DNA of 64,000 nucleotides from assembly GCF_000002595.2 (NCBI RefSeq), contig NC_057020.1:186001-250000 (forward strand), in the 5' to 3' direction. Numbering within the stretch: position 1 is the first letter of the stretch; every line of letters starts with the position of its first letter. The notes under the pieces are model-generated. The model was not told the origin of the DNA, made no database searches, and was given only the letters and a program-made list of their open reading frames with translations. This DNA is from Chlamydomonas reinhardtii (Eukaryota > Chlorophyta > Chlorophyceae > Chlamydomonadales > Chlamydomonadaceae). Below, one piece after another: positions 22,562-44,395 of the stretch. The position numbers and the translations under genes are program-made.

Positions 22562-24207
22562 TGGGGCGGCGGGGAGAGGGAGGGAGCGGGAGGGAGAGGG
22601 AAGGGTGGAGGGAAGGAGGGAGGGAAGGAGGGAAGGCGAGAGGCAGGTGGGAGGGGCATGGGGTTTGGCTGCACACGTGTGCGCAATGGGGAGGGTGTCG
22701 GTGGTGGTGAGGTAAGGGGGGTTGTGGGGCTTGAGCTCTGTGTACGCGCGGTTGCGTGTGAGGGGCCGGGGCTGAGGCGCTGGGACTTGGTAGGGTCGGG
22801 CTTGTGTACGGCGCAGGGGAGCGGAGGGGCACCACAGGAGGCGGGGCCGCCCGGGCTGGCGCCCGCCGCGCTTGGCCGGCTGGGAGGCAGAAGCTAGCAC
22901 CGGAGTAAGACTGGCGGTGGGCGTGGCGGCGGACAAGGGTGCGCTTCTGGCGGTGGAGGTGCAGCTGCGAGGTGCAGGCGGTGGTGGCGGTAGCGGTGGC
23001 TGTGGCGCCGTGGCGGTGGTTCGCTGTAGGGGCGTGCAGATGGCGCTGCCCGCCTCGCCTGCATGGTGGTGGTTGTGGGAGGGGGGGCCGACGACACGGC
23101 AGGTTGGAAGCAGCAACAGGCGCAAGGCTGTGGGCTTCGTGCCGCTGCAACGGCCGCTGAACTGCCGCAATGTGCGTGGGCGACAAGGCAGCTCGCTCTG
23201 CGACAGGCAATGGGGCGGCCATTGCATGCGCAGGGGCGCGCCAGCGGGTTCCTCAGCTCCTCAGAAGTTGGGCCTGTGCTTAATGAAAGCACCCCGGGGA
23301 AAAATGGTGGGGCCCAAGCCCTGCGTCCCAAACGCTCTGAGCAGCTAGGGGAAACATGCAAGACGAGTGGGTCTTGGGGCTCGTCGACACGTCGGCACAG
23401 ATTGTGAAGGGAGACACAAGCCATCGGCGGTCAGGCGCATGCCCCTTACTTCGCGGCCCCGTTACAATGCTACACGACGATCGAGGGCTTCCTCCAGAGA
23501 CACTTCAATAACGATGCGGCGATGTCCCAGGTCCGCGCACTTGATACGAAACGACGCCCTTCAAAGGGACTCGAGCAAACTTGCGTCACCCCCGCTGTAC
23601 GCGGGTACGACACGCGTGAGCTTGCGCGCAAGCCAACTTCCTTCCATTGTAGCACAGATGGTTATGGTATGAATAACCGCTTCTAGTTCTAGCCCGCAGC
23701 TGATGCGCCGCAGGAGTCCTGCCCGGTCCTGCGACTTCTCTTCACTGACTTGCGCCGGGCTGGGTCCTACTCCAAACGACCGAGTTCTTCTTGGCCGAAA
23801 TGATTTCGATCTGGCAGCATAGCGGACTGAAAACCTCCGTGCATTCCTGGACGTGTTGAACGAGGATGACAAGGAGGACCCCGTATTCATGCTCGTGTTT
23901 CGGGCGCAATAAGCGAGCGAGGGCTATCACGGCCACATGAGAGCGGGGCTGCTGAGCAACACAATATTTCGCAAGATCGGATATGTGCATGCAGTCAAAG
24001 CATCCCACAATACGCACGCAGCGGCGGTGGGCGCACACCGGCAGTGGGCAGCCCGAAGGGTTCGTGTGCGTGTCGGCGAGCCACGCTGCATGTGCTTACC
24101 TTCTGCCGAAGCTCTTCACAACAAGTGCTTCCCGCCGATTGTGCATCCACTCATTTCCCAACACGTACAACAAAGGAAGGTGGCATAGTGCAACACACTG
24201 CGTCACG
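22562..24207. other. Intergenic DNA between MTR3 and oligopeptidase B
   Basis: No gene is supported. The first ~90 bases are purine-rich GGGAGGGA low-complexity sequence, and further G/T-rich sequence follows to ~23100. One minus-strand frame at 23742-24038 is fairly long but matches nothing recognised. The promoter of the next gene must lie upstream of 24208. Confidence 0.4.
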
Positions 24208-35804
<11,597 letters not shown>

Positions 35805-36489
35805 GCGCGGCGCTGAGCCAGGCGAGCGAGGAGGCCGTCTGGGGGCGGAGCGAGCGGCAGGGCGGGGACCAGGAGCAGGCGAGGGAGGTGCATGTGTGAG
35901 GCTGTCGAGTGGTGGACACTGCCGGGGTGTCTAGCTGTATGGTAGTGCGGCGCAGTGGAAGGACGTGGGCTTCATGTGGCGGTTGACTGGCGTGCGGAGA
36001 GGAGGGAACGGGTGTGCGGCTCGGGTTTGGAGTCGTGGAGTGGAGCGGAGTCGGTGGAGCGAGAGATGGCAGTAAGGCATGTGACAGAGGCGAGGCGGCC
36101 GCTTTAAGGAGGGCTCATACCAAAAAGAAACGCGCATGTCACACACGTGAGGATTTGCCCTTGGCTCCCCCTTGCTTACTTGGGCAAACCTCACGCAGCT
36201 CCGCTCAGAGTCTGGGGGTGATTTTGGGTGAATTGATTAATTCTGGACTTTGGCACCCCGGCAGGCCTGCCTCACAGTCTTGCGGTCCCCTCCACACGGT
36301 CCCCCCAGCCACAGCTTCCGCGCATCACCTGTTGCCTTGCTGCTCACGACCCGAAGGCCGAAGGCCGGCTAGCTAGGGCACTACTCCGCTGCCCGCGTAA
36401 TACCTAGTACCCACACACGCGCATGCTGCAACACCCGCCGACGTTCCCTCGCGCTTACACACTCATCGTTACCATCACCACTGCTGCAG
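35805..36489. other. 3' flank of oligopeptidase B plus dispersed repeat copy
   Basis: The 3' UTR of oligopeptidase B should lie in the first part. From about 36020 to 36479 the sequence is one copy of a dispersed repeat also present at about 44728-45060 (see that entry). No gene is seen. Confidence 0.5.
36020..36479. repeat. Dispersed repeat R1, copy 1
   Basis: Shares long stretches in the same order and orientation with 44728-45060: GAGTGGAGCGGAG, GACAGAGGCGAGGCGG, AAGAAACGCGCATGTCACAC, CCCCCTTGCTTACTTGGGCA, TGGGTGAATTGAT, CACAGTCTTGCGGTCCCC and GACGTTCCCTCGCGCTTACA. This copy has an extra insert around 36350-36420. No coding capacity was recognised. Confidence 0.75.
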
Positions 36490-36838
36490 GCGCTGTCCGC
36501 GGGCATGACGCTGGCGTGTAGGAACGCGGCCTGCGGAAGCAGCAGCAGCGGCGGCGGCGGCAGCTGCCCGGCAAGTCCTGTGCATATGGTCCTCACAGAC
36601 GCCAGCGACTGGCACTTCATGGTCACCCAGGCGACAGCAGCAGCAGCTACGGAGCAGCCCGCCGGTGGTGCCGGTGGTGTCGCCGCCGCAGCAGCAGCAG
36701 CAGGCAGCGGCGCCTCTGGCGCTCCCTGTGGGCTTGACTTCACCCTAACGTCGGGGGAGTCACTCACTCTGTTCAACTGCTCCTCCGTGCGCGCGCCCGT
36801 GCTGGTCTCGCAGACGGTGCCTGCCGATTTGGCCAAGG
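36490..36838 (+). CDS. Isolated exon-like open frame, unrecognised
   Basis: An open stretch lies between an acceptor-like CTGCTGCAG (ending ~36489) and a donor-like AAG|GTGCGC at 36838/36839. It reads ALSAGMTLACRNAACGSSSS, then HMVLTDASDWHFMVTQ, an Ala/Gly linker and GLDFTLTSGESLTLFNCSSV. Paired cysteines and Ser/Thr content suggest an extracellular or wall-type protein. No partner exons were found either side, so it may be a captured exon or chance. Confidence 0.3.
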
Positions 36839-36899
36839 TGCGCATGGTTGTGCATGTGGTGCATTGATGCAAGCAGTGCATGTGCAGACAGCAGGTCCT

Positions 36900-37203
36900 G
36901 TCTGTGTGTGTGTGTGTGTTAAAAAACGAAACGAAAGCCCGCCCAACGACGCGACGGAGTTACTTACCGATACCCACCATTTTACCGAGCGTTGCGTGAC
37001 TGTCGTGACCCAGGTAGTCATACTTACCCGCGATAAGCCTGGAACCCCACGGGCGACCATTCGGCCTGACCCCGCGATGCACCTGTATGCGTCCATGCTC
37101 CGCACCCTGGGTGCGCTAAACAACGTTTACCCAGCACGCCTAATTCCCGGATTCCCGCCCGCTGGTCGTAGTCGAGCTCACCTATAGGCAAAGGTGGAAG
37201 CAT

Positions 37204-37255
<52 letters not shown>

Positions 37256-37340
37256 AAGAGCACAAGGAAAACATGCGTGGAAAACATGTGTGTGTGTGTG
37301 TGTTAAAGAGCACAAGGAGAACATGTGTGTGTGTGACTAC
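36900..37340. repeat. (GT)n arrays with a TTAAAGAGCACAAGG unit
   Basis: GT runs at ~36900-36918, 37206-37252, 37289-37303 and ~37325-37336 are joined at ~37253 and ~37304 by a unit reading GTTAAAGAGCACAAGG(A)AAACATG. The same unit recurs at ~50450, between two GT runs. This is a compound minisatellite with a conserved non-GT core. Confidence 0.65.
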
Positions 37341-37395
37341 GGTTTCCACGGTTATTCTTCCAGATCACGTGAATCGTGTATCTGGTATAACCAAC

Positions 37396-37863
37396 CAGGG
37401 TTGCCTAGTTCGTAGTACGCGTACTATGTACTACGTACTGTACTACGTACTGTACGCTGCCCTCGTCGGCTAGTACGTTGGAAAATACGTTGTGCTGGGG
37501 AAACCAGCGGGGTGGGCCGTGGCAGCGCTGTGGCGGGGCGAGGGGCGCGAGGGGTGCTGGAAAGGATGTCCGTCGAAGTTTGCGAACCATGGCTGCTCTC
37601 CGCACTGCAGCTGTGTTTTCTTATAACAATATGAGTAAAACAAGTTGAAGGAATTCCGCTAGAAGACTATGGCCGCGCAAATCCAAATGCACACCGATTC
37701 GGGCATGGTGCGGGCACGCGTGCCGTGTTTGCGTCGGCCCCCCCCCGGATTTCCTGGCCCAGCGTATTATGCACCGTATTTTAACGTACTGTACTAGAAA
37801 TCCTAGTACGCTGTATTAATACGCGTATTATGGAGAGAGGGTCGCGTACTAGGCAACCCTGTG
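37396..37863. mobile_element. Non-autonomous hAT-type MITE, 468 bp, with 8-bp target duplication
   Basis: It begins CAGGGTTGCCTAGT and ends ACTAGGCAACCCTG(TG), imperfect terminal inverted repeats with the CAGGG start typical of hAT elements. The bases TAACCAAC occur at 37388-37395 and again at 37864-37871, an exact 8-bp duplication as hAT transposases make. Palindromic GTACTACGTACT-type sequence lies just inside the left end. There is no transposase frame. The intact duplication suggests a fairly recent insertion. Confidence 0.7.
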
Positions 37864-37871
37864 TAACCAAC

Positions 37872-38480
37872 GACAGGGCTCTCAATCGAGGGCTGCCGTG
37901 ACCTGGCGTTTCCCCGGCAGAGCGCAGACAGCTCTCGAGTCCACAGGGTAACGCACTCCGACCCTTCACCGCGCCAGTAACCCTTGCGGAATTACTACCG
38001 GTGTAATAACCTCAGACCCAGCGGGCGAGCTACATCTTAAGACCAGGCGGGCAGAAAACAAAAACAGCAAACATTACAAAACACGCAGCACGCAGCACGC
38101 GACAGCACGCGATAGCACGACCACAGTGGCTGCGGGGCTGAGTCCTACGACCCCGCAGCCTGCACGACCTCAACCGCAACCTAACCAGCTCTCGACGCCA
38201 GGGCAAACTATGCCTATGGGCAGCCACAAACGCGGCTGGCCACTAGGCCGGTCCAGGCCGTAAGGCCCGGGCAGCACCCAAAACACCCTCACGGGCAAAA
38301 AACCCCGCAAACCTGGCCCTGCTCCCACGGGCGTAAAACAAAAAAACCCTTCGCCTGCCCACTAAGCTCCCCCGCTGACCCTCTCGTATGCCACTGCTTC
38401 AGTGGCTCATGTTAGTGCTCACGCGTTTCTCCTAAGGGCTGATCCCTTTCAAGCCTCCAGCTCCATAGCTTGCGGCAACG
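37872..38480. other. Intergenic DNA, no gene seen
   Basis: The sequence is less GC-rich, with short CAGCACGCGA repeats around 38085-38115. A minus-strand frame closes at about 38455 and belongs to the fragment listed next. Confidence 0.35.
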
Positions 38481-39290
38481 CGCACAGCATTTCACCGTTC
38501 ACCACCGCCAGGATGGGGTGATTGGCGTCAACACCATCCCAGCCCTTTTGGGGCACGCCGAGCTGCGCAAACTGCATCAGCCACGATCAGAAGTCCGCGA
38601 CTGCGCGAGCGCACGCAAGCTCGACGGGGTTGACGCCTGGCTGCGGCGGCGTCAGCTGTGTGGGCGGGATCTCGTCAAGGTCGGGTTCCGCCTCCACTGC
38701 ACCTGCCACCGCAGCCTCGGGAGCTGCTGCCGCCGCCGTCTGAGTTCCCAGGGCCGCTGCGGCGCGCGTCATCCCGCGCAGCCGCACCCGGCCATGTTCT
38801 GTGGCGGCCAGCGCCGCCATCACCACCACGTCCCAAACACACTGCTGAAAACCCGGCGGCGCCTGGACCAGCCACAGCTGGGCTTGGCTGTGCGATGCGA
38901 CAGTGGTAAGGCAGGTTGGTAAAGTCCCGTAGGGTGCAGCTGATTCCCAGAACCCAACAAATGGCATATGATTGGCAGCGGCAGGGCAGGAGTGCGCGGC
39001 TGGTTGAACGCCGGAGTTACTGTACCGACGAGCTGCGGGCTGGCTGGAAGTTTGCTGACGCGCATTCCTCACACTCCGGGCGCCCGGCCAGGCGATAGCA
39101 CCACACAGACACATCGCAATGCCACACTCGCGAGGCAGAGCCGCATCGCACCTGCAGGAAGGTGACCAGCTGGGCTTGGCTGATGTGAGTCGGACCGGGG
39201 TTGTGTGCATTGATCTGCGCCACCACGGCCTTCGCCACCGCGCAATCCCACAAGTGGTAGCCCCTCAGAATGAAATTCCATTCTTGCGTC
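38455..39290 (-). pseudogene. Minus-strand exon remnants of an unrecognised gene or element
   Basis: On the minus strand, 39285-39148 reads FILRGYHLWDCAVAKAVVAQ and INAHNPGPTHISQAQLVTFL before a donor-like CAG|GTGCG. An acceptor-like CGCACAG at ~38895-38889 is followed by LWLVQAPPGFQQCVWDVVVM and AALAATEHGRVRLRGMTRAA, ending in a TGA at ~38587. The same frame beyond that stop still looks coding (SWLMQFAQLGVPQKGWDGVD, then HPILAVVNGEMLCALPQ). The putative intron (38889-39147) is itself a repeated sequence with a second copy at 44115-44395. The family is not recognised. Confidence 0.35.
38890..39170. repeat. Dispersed repeat R2, copy 1
   Basis: About 280 bases closely match 44115-44395 in the same orientation, sharing TTAAGGCAGGTTGGT-like ends, GGGTGCAGCTGATTCCCAGA, GGGCAGGAGTGCGCGGCTGG, GCTGGCTGGAAGTTTGCTGA and CGCGAGGCAGAGCCGCATCG. 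Here it occupies the place of an intron of the minus-strand remnant; the second copy abuts an RCC1 exon. Confidence 0.75.
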
Positions 39291-39444
39291 TCTCATTTCC
39301 TTTTCCTGTATGCAGGCCGTCCCATGTAAACATGCTTACCTACCGCATCCAAGACCCCCCTCGCCCAACAGTGCCAGCCACCGGCCAACCAGGCCCACTC
39401 CCCCCCACTCCCAACCCCGCCGGCGCCGACAGCCCCAGCCGCAC

Positions 39445-40011
39445 CTTGGGGCGCAGCAGCTGGAACTCCGGATGCAGCATCCAGATGGATTGGAAATGGC
39501 GGTGTGAGCAGATTTGATGTACTTGGTTTATGAATCTGTATTCCGTCTTGTACATGGGCCCCAAGCATAAGCGCCGAAAGGGGCCCAACATGTCTGCTCA
39601 TTCGTCCCGTGTGTACTCCACCGCCCTGCCCTGTACCCCCCCCCCCCCCAACCACTCTGTGTCTTGCATTTTCGTGGCTGGGTGGGTTTTCCGCCTGATG
39701 ATGGGACTTGTCCGTTGGGCCCGGGCACATAACATCCCCCGCCCCGCCCCGACCCGCCCTGCCCAGGCCTCCGCCCCCAGCCCCACCCAGCCCACCTGCA
39801 GCACCAGCGGGAAGGCGCCGCGCGCGCCGGGCGGGATGACCTGGCTGATGCTAGGGCTCTCCCGCAGCATCTCCAGCGGCTTCAGGTCCAGCACCACGTT
39901 GAGGGAGGTGTCCAGCGTGTTGGTGGAGCCCATGGACACCTTGCCAAAGTCCACCACGCGCGGCCCCACCACCAGCCGGCTTAGCTCCTCTTTGGTCAGC
40001 TCGCGCGTCAT
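39445..40011 (-). CDS. ASH/Ig-like domain exon(s), ciliary-protein-like fragment
   Basis: Minus-strand exon 40011-39796 is exactly 72 codons in phase 0 between an acceptor TTGTGCAG and donor CAG|GTGGGC. It reads MTRELTKEELSRLVVGPRVV, DFGKVSMGSTNTLDTSLNVV and SISQVIPPGARGAFPLVLQ. The V-DFG-V--GS-N and --VIPPG---F---- pattern is that of ASH/MSP-type Ig folds in central-apparatus proteins such as CFAP74 or hydin. A second segment ending at 39445 (FQSIWMLHPEFQLLRPK, then GTGCGG) is compatible in phase. The rest of such a protein is not visible nearby, so this may be an orphaned duplicate. Confidence 0.45.
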
Positions 40012-40383
40012 CTGCACAAAAGGTCGGTGGGACGAGTTCCAGGCATGACTAGCTAGGCATTGCCCTGAGACACCCCCCCCCACTCCCGGTCTCCGCACTT
40101 GCCGCCAATCTCATACCAACCCCCTCTCAGCCCCCACGCCCCCACCCCACCAACCCGACATGACACAGTAAATCCGCCTGCTGAATTCGGGTCCCTGAAC
40201 GTATGTGCGCAAATTTAGGAATCTTGAGTGCGTAATAATTGCGCATTCACACAGCGTATTCACACACGTCACACCGGGTTTCATTCCATAGTGGTCCATG
40301 CTCAGAGCCAACAAACGACTCTAATGCTACTTGAGATCACTTCCGCGACAGGCTGCCCCTAATAGGCGGCAACAACTGCACAT

Positions 40384-41231
40384 ATGGACCGAAATGGCGA
40401 CAACAACGCTCTGAAGGCAGTTGAATGCGAGATTAATGAGAATAAAATCGCCATAGGCAAAGTAGAGTGCAAGATCATCGACATCGAGGTTGCCATTGAG
40501 ACGCTCGAGGCTGAGCTCAGCGACCTTGACGCTCAGATCAAGAGCCGGTCTGCGCGGCCTTCGCGGCAGCTGCGCAAGGAGAAGGAGCGAAAGCTTACGT
40601 GGAGGGAGCAGCTGACCGCTAATGAGCTGGAGCTGCGCGCGAAGGAACGGCAGCTGCGCAAGGAGAAGGAGCAGCTGCGCGAGAAGGAGCGACAGCTGCG
40701 CGGGGAGGGTGAGCTTTTTGATGCCTCAGACCAATTTTGCGTCAGCTTTGGGTTCGCTGGTGTCCATGACATATGAAGCCCAGAGCCCCTAGCGCCGCCT
40801 ATGTCGCTGGAAGCTACTGCCGCTAGCTACTGCACTGTGCAAGTGATGGCGTGTCTCGTGTCGATTTCCACCTGACAGGGCCTGAGCGCTACCTGCAACG
40901 CGCACTCTTGATGACTACTCCGTCCCGGACTTCGCTGAAGCGGGAGCAGTTGGATCCCTCCGGGGGGGCGCTGATCAAGAACTGGCGCCCAGACCCGGAG
41001 ACCGCGGGTGGGCTGCTGCCGGAGCTGATTCACCCCGTGTTTGCCAAGGCCGTGCAGTCTTTGTCGGAAGGCACAACAGTCGACCGGGCCACCATTGAAG
41101 TTGCCAGCAACTTGTGCTGCATAGGCGCGGCTTTCTACGATAACGAGGTGGGTATATGAAGTGATGCATGCTAATAGTTTTGAGAGGAGAGATGGCGAGA
41201 GGAGCATCCCTCAACGGTGCCCAGGGCGCAC

Positions 41232-41275
<44 letters not shown>

Positions 41276-43583
41276 CAATAAAGTGGGTCTCTTTCCCGTT
41301 TCGTCATGCGCACGCGCACACACACACACACACACACATCAATGAAACGGCTCATCTTGCTACACGGCATGCTCACACAAGTTCATTTGCTTCCCATCAC
41401 TGCCAACACACACCAACACGCCCCGAAGGCTGGTCTGACGAGTGCTATTGGAGCCCTGCTGAGCCCGTACCTGGAGTATGGCAAGGTGGTGACGATCGGC
41501 TCGGGCTTCGCTGCCAACAATGTCAGCCCCAACTGGGCTCTGGGCGACTCGTCCAAGGACCCCTCCAATCTGTTCCTGATTGTTGAGGTAGGGTGAGAGT
41601 TATTGACACGGTGCTCGCCTTCAACCTGTCATCGCAATGCGACTTCCGCCAGCACACACTCACCGATTGCAGCCGCTAAGCGCTTAACCCTTATGCATGC
41701 TGCATATTGTTGCTTGCTACAGGCTAAGCCGGGCATTGGTGGCTCTGGGGACCCGCACTTCCAGGGCGCCAACTACCTGCTGCACTTCTGGAGGCAGCGT
41801 GCGGAGTCGGACACCTTTCGCAACACCTGCTGCCCCGCCTTCCTGCTGGAGGTGCGTGGGTAGGGCAGGTGGCGGGCCAGGCAGCCCATACAGAGCGCGA
41901 ACAAACACCCAGCCGTGCCGACCCCGTCCCGTGTCGACCCCTTCTTCATTGTCTTCTGAACAACTTCACCCCTGCTCACGTTTCAACCACCCGTTCCCCC
42001 GATCCCTTCATCCTCCCTGTCGCGCTTTCCATCTCTTAAAGCCTTTCCTGTATTTTAACCTCAAGCGGGCTGGGCTCCTTACGTTGCCTTGCCGTGCCCG
42101 ATGCTTTTGCTCGGTCGCCTCTGACATAATTCATTGTGCGCTTCCACCTTGCCTACAGGTGAGCAATTTGGGTTGCAATCAAGACGAACCGTAGCTGTAC
42201 CCGGTTTGGTTATGTGGGCTTTATCTAGGCGCATCATGGTGCATCGGGTCAGTAACGCCGGGTTGAGGGCTGTTCTGGGGTTTGCTTGTATTGTCACTTG
42301 CACATTCACTGTACAATTAAATGCACGTAGGTGGTCGGGCCGCACGTGCGGCTGTCCGCGGTGGCCTGGCTGGACCGTGTGACGATTTTCCCACTCACGC
42401 CACTGCTCAACCTGCTGCCCGCGCACCCTGTCACCGACCGCCTGCTCATGCCGGTGCGTGCTAGCAACGCTGCGCGTGGGAGTACATGAGCTGGCGGCAG
42501 CGCAGCAGCCCGCGGCTCCCAACAAGTATCTGCCGCTGCCGTGGCCCATCAGCATGAATCCCCGCTATGACGCGGCGGCGGTGTTGCAGCTGGCTCCGCG
42601 CAACCCCACCTACTACGTGCGCCTGGCTGTCAGCAGTGGCGTCGGGAGTAGTGGAGGCAGCGGCGGTGGCGTGGTGGAGGTGGCGGTCAAGCTGTGCCGC
42701 AAGTACGGGCTGGAGGCTCACCAGGCGTGGGCGGACCTGGGCCTCGCGCCACGGGTAGGTTTGTGGCGGTGCGGCGGCCGGTCCTGTAAGCATCAAAACG
42801 CTCCGCGGATGCCAAGGAGCGTCCCTTGGCATCCGCGGAGCGTTTTGATGCTTACAGGTCCCTTGCCTCGGGTTGTGGTGGCCACAGGGGCTCTGTCCTA
42901 ATGCAAGGCTCCTGTTCCCTGCTGGCACTTTCAGTTGGTATCCCCGCTCACATACTACACACGCACACACACCCACACACATATGCATGAATGTACACAA
43001 ATAAACATGCATCGCACCATGCTTGCATGCTTGGGGCATGTAGATCCTACGTGTGGAGCCGCTGCCGGGTGGCTGGCAGCTAGTGGAGATGGAGTGGTTG
43101 CCGGGGCCTGAGTGGCGGCAGCTCTCCGACCTGCTGGGCGCAGAGCTTGACCAGGCGCTGGCTGCAGTGCGGGCGGCGCTGGAGTCCGCACACGGCGCAA
43201 CGGGCATGGTGCACGGGGACGTGCGGCCGCCCAACTGCCTGGTGCGGTGCGACGCCGGGTCCGGGTGGCACGTGCGCTTCGTGGACTTCGAGTGGGCGGG
43301 GCGCGAAGGCGAATCCACCTACCCCTGCTTCCTGAACCCTGACGTCCCGTGGCCCGAGGGTGTGGGCTACAAGAACCTGCTGCAGCGCGCGCATGACTTC
43401 CAGCTGCTGGCCGCATCCACCGCCAGCCACGGCGTCGGAAAACCTGGCGTAGCGAGGTCACTATCCACTGCAGCCCGTGAGCGCTGCGCCACGGCGCTGC
43501 ACAGGGCGGCGAGCGGTGGGCTGTATCGCAGGGGCGTGGGGGCAGGCTGGCGGCAGAGCGCCGCCAAGTTCCGGTACTGTTAA
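40384..43583 (+). CDS. Coiled coil - PD-(D/E)XK nuclease - kinase fusion protein (Crinkler-like architecture)
   Basis: Exons: 40384-40708, 40879-41147, 41429-41587, 41723-41851, 42331-42453, about 42465-42754 and 43044-43583; how the middle exons join is unsettled, and whether the gene is whole is open. The N-terminal ~110 residues are a Glu/Lys/Arg-rich coiled coil with a repeated QLRKEKE unit. Next comes a restriction-endonuclease-like domain: PDPETAGGLLPELIHPVFAK, YDNE, then DPSNLFLIVE|AKPG, in which D and E-x-K match the PD-(D/E)XK core, with the intron falling inside E-A-K. The C-terminal domain is kinase-like: VEVAVKLCRKYGLEAHQAWA (the invariant Lys), VHGDVRPPNCLV (catalytic loop) and VRFVDFEWAGREGE (DFG-equivalent). 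This order resembles REase-kinase proteins of the Crinkler/CR effector superfamily, known from oomycetes, fungi and algae. A role in intracellular conflict or DNA targeting is inference. Confidence 0.65.
41228..41338. repeat. (CA)n microsatellites in intron 2 of the nuclease-kinase gene
   Basis: Two CA runs (41228-41275 and 41311-41338) are each followed by CATCAAT(A/G)AA, a local duplication of run plus flank. Confidence 0.8.
42785..42856. other. Perfect 33-bp inverted repeat with 6-base loop
   Basis: 42785-42817 is the exact reverse complement of 42824-42856, with AGCGTC between. The arm begins TGTAAGCATCAAAACGCTCC. Flanking GG.CC bases extend the symmetry slightly. It lies in the last intron of the nuclease-kinase gene (42755-43043). 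A perfect stem of this length would make a stable RNA hairpin of the size processed by Dicer, and Chlamydomonas has intronic miRNA-like hairpins. It could equally be a recent snap-back insertion or an assembly artefact. Confidence 0.85.
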
Positions 43584-44114
43584 ATATTCGCTCTCACCAT
43601 AGGCTGCATTGACCACAGCTTGCGATTGTTCGCTTCAGGTGTCTGAAATCTGACGTATATGTATAATGAATGTATGTCTGTCTTTGTAGATTGCAGGCCC
43701 CTGGTTGACGCTCCTGGGGGTGTGTGTGGAAAGACTAGGTGTGTGTGTGTGGAAAGAATGGAAACCGCCAGCTGCGCACACAGAGTGTGGCCCAGGTCTG
43801 TAGGGCCTTCGGGGCAGGGGCAGGCGGTATTGCGTGTGATGTAGCTTATCGTACATAACTGGCGACAGCATGCAAGGGCAAGGCGTCATCAGCGGCAGAT
43901 TACAAGGCAGTTCGTTTGGTAGATTGCAGGACATTGTGTACGAGCCACGCCATTGCGCCTATTGGTGCCCGGGGATGCGTCGCGCGTGTTGAACAAACCA
44001 CTTACTCCTGCGTGCAAGCCGTTCAAGCGTTGGCTCGGGGCTATGTCCCATCTGCTGCCCGTCACGCTGGTGGCGCCGCCGCTGTTGGAGTCATGGGCGT
44101 ATTATTGTTGTAGC
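43584..44114. other. 3' flank of the nuclease-kinase gene
   Basis: No gene is supported. It presumably holds the 3' UTR, with a GT-rich doublet at 43720-43756. One frame near 43990-44100 (TPACKPFKRWLGAMSHLLPV) looks ordered but has no partner exon. Confidence 0.4.
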
Positions 44115-44395
44115 GTTACGAGGTGTGCGATGGCACAGTGTTAAGGCAGGTTGGTGAAGTCCCGCAGGGTGCAGCTGATTCCCAGACCCCAGAAGATGGC
44201 AAACAATTTGCAACGGCAGGGCAGGAGTGCGCGGCTGGTCAAACACCGGAGTTACTGTACCGACAAGTTGCTGGCTGGCTGGAAGTTTGCTGACGCGCAT
44301 TCCTCGCGCTCCGGGCGCTCGGCCAGGCGATAGCACCACACAGACACACCGCAACGCCACACTCGCGAGGCAGAGCCGCATCGCAGCTGCAGGAA
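44115..44395. repeat. Dispersed repeat R2, copy 2
   Basis: Second copy of the ~280-base repeat at 38890-39170, same orientation. It ends at the CTGCAG that would serve as acceptor for the RCC1 exon that follows. Confidence 0.75.

Noticed and set aside
22335-23227. Two ~295-residue overlapping minus-strand frames
   Set aside because: Pro/Arg/His-rich with no domain, spanning the last MTR3 exon and low-complexity DNA in two different frames at once, typical of GC-rich noise.
23742-24038. 99-residue minus-strand frame with IVGCFDCMHISD, considered as a PIF/Harbinger transposase fragment
   Set aside because: The DG-H context and later catalytic residues of that family are absent.
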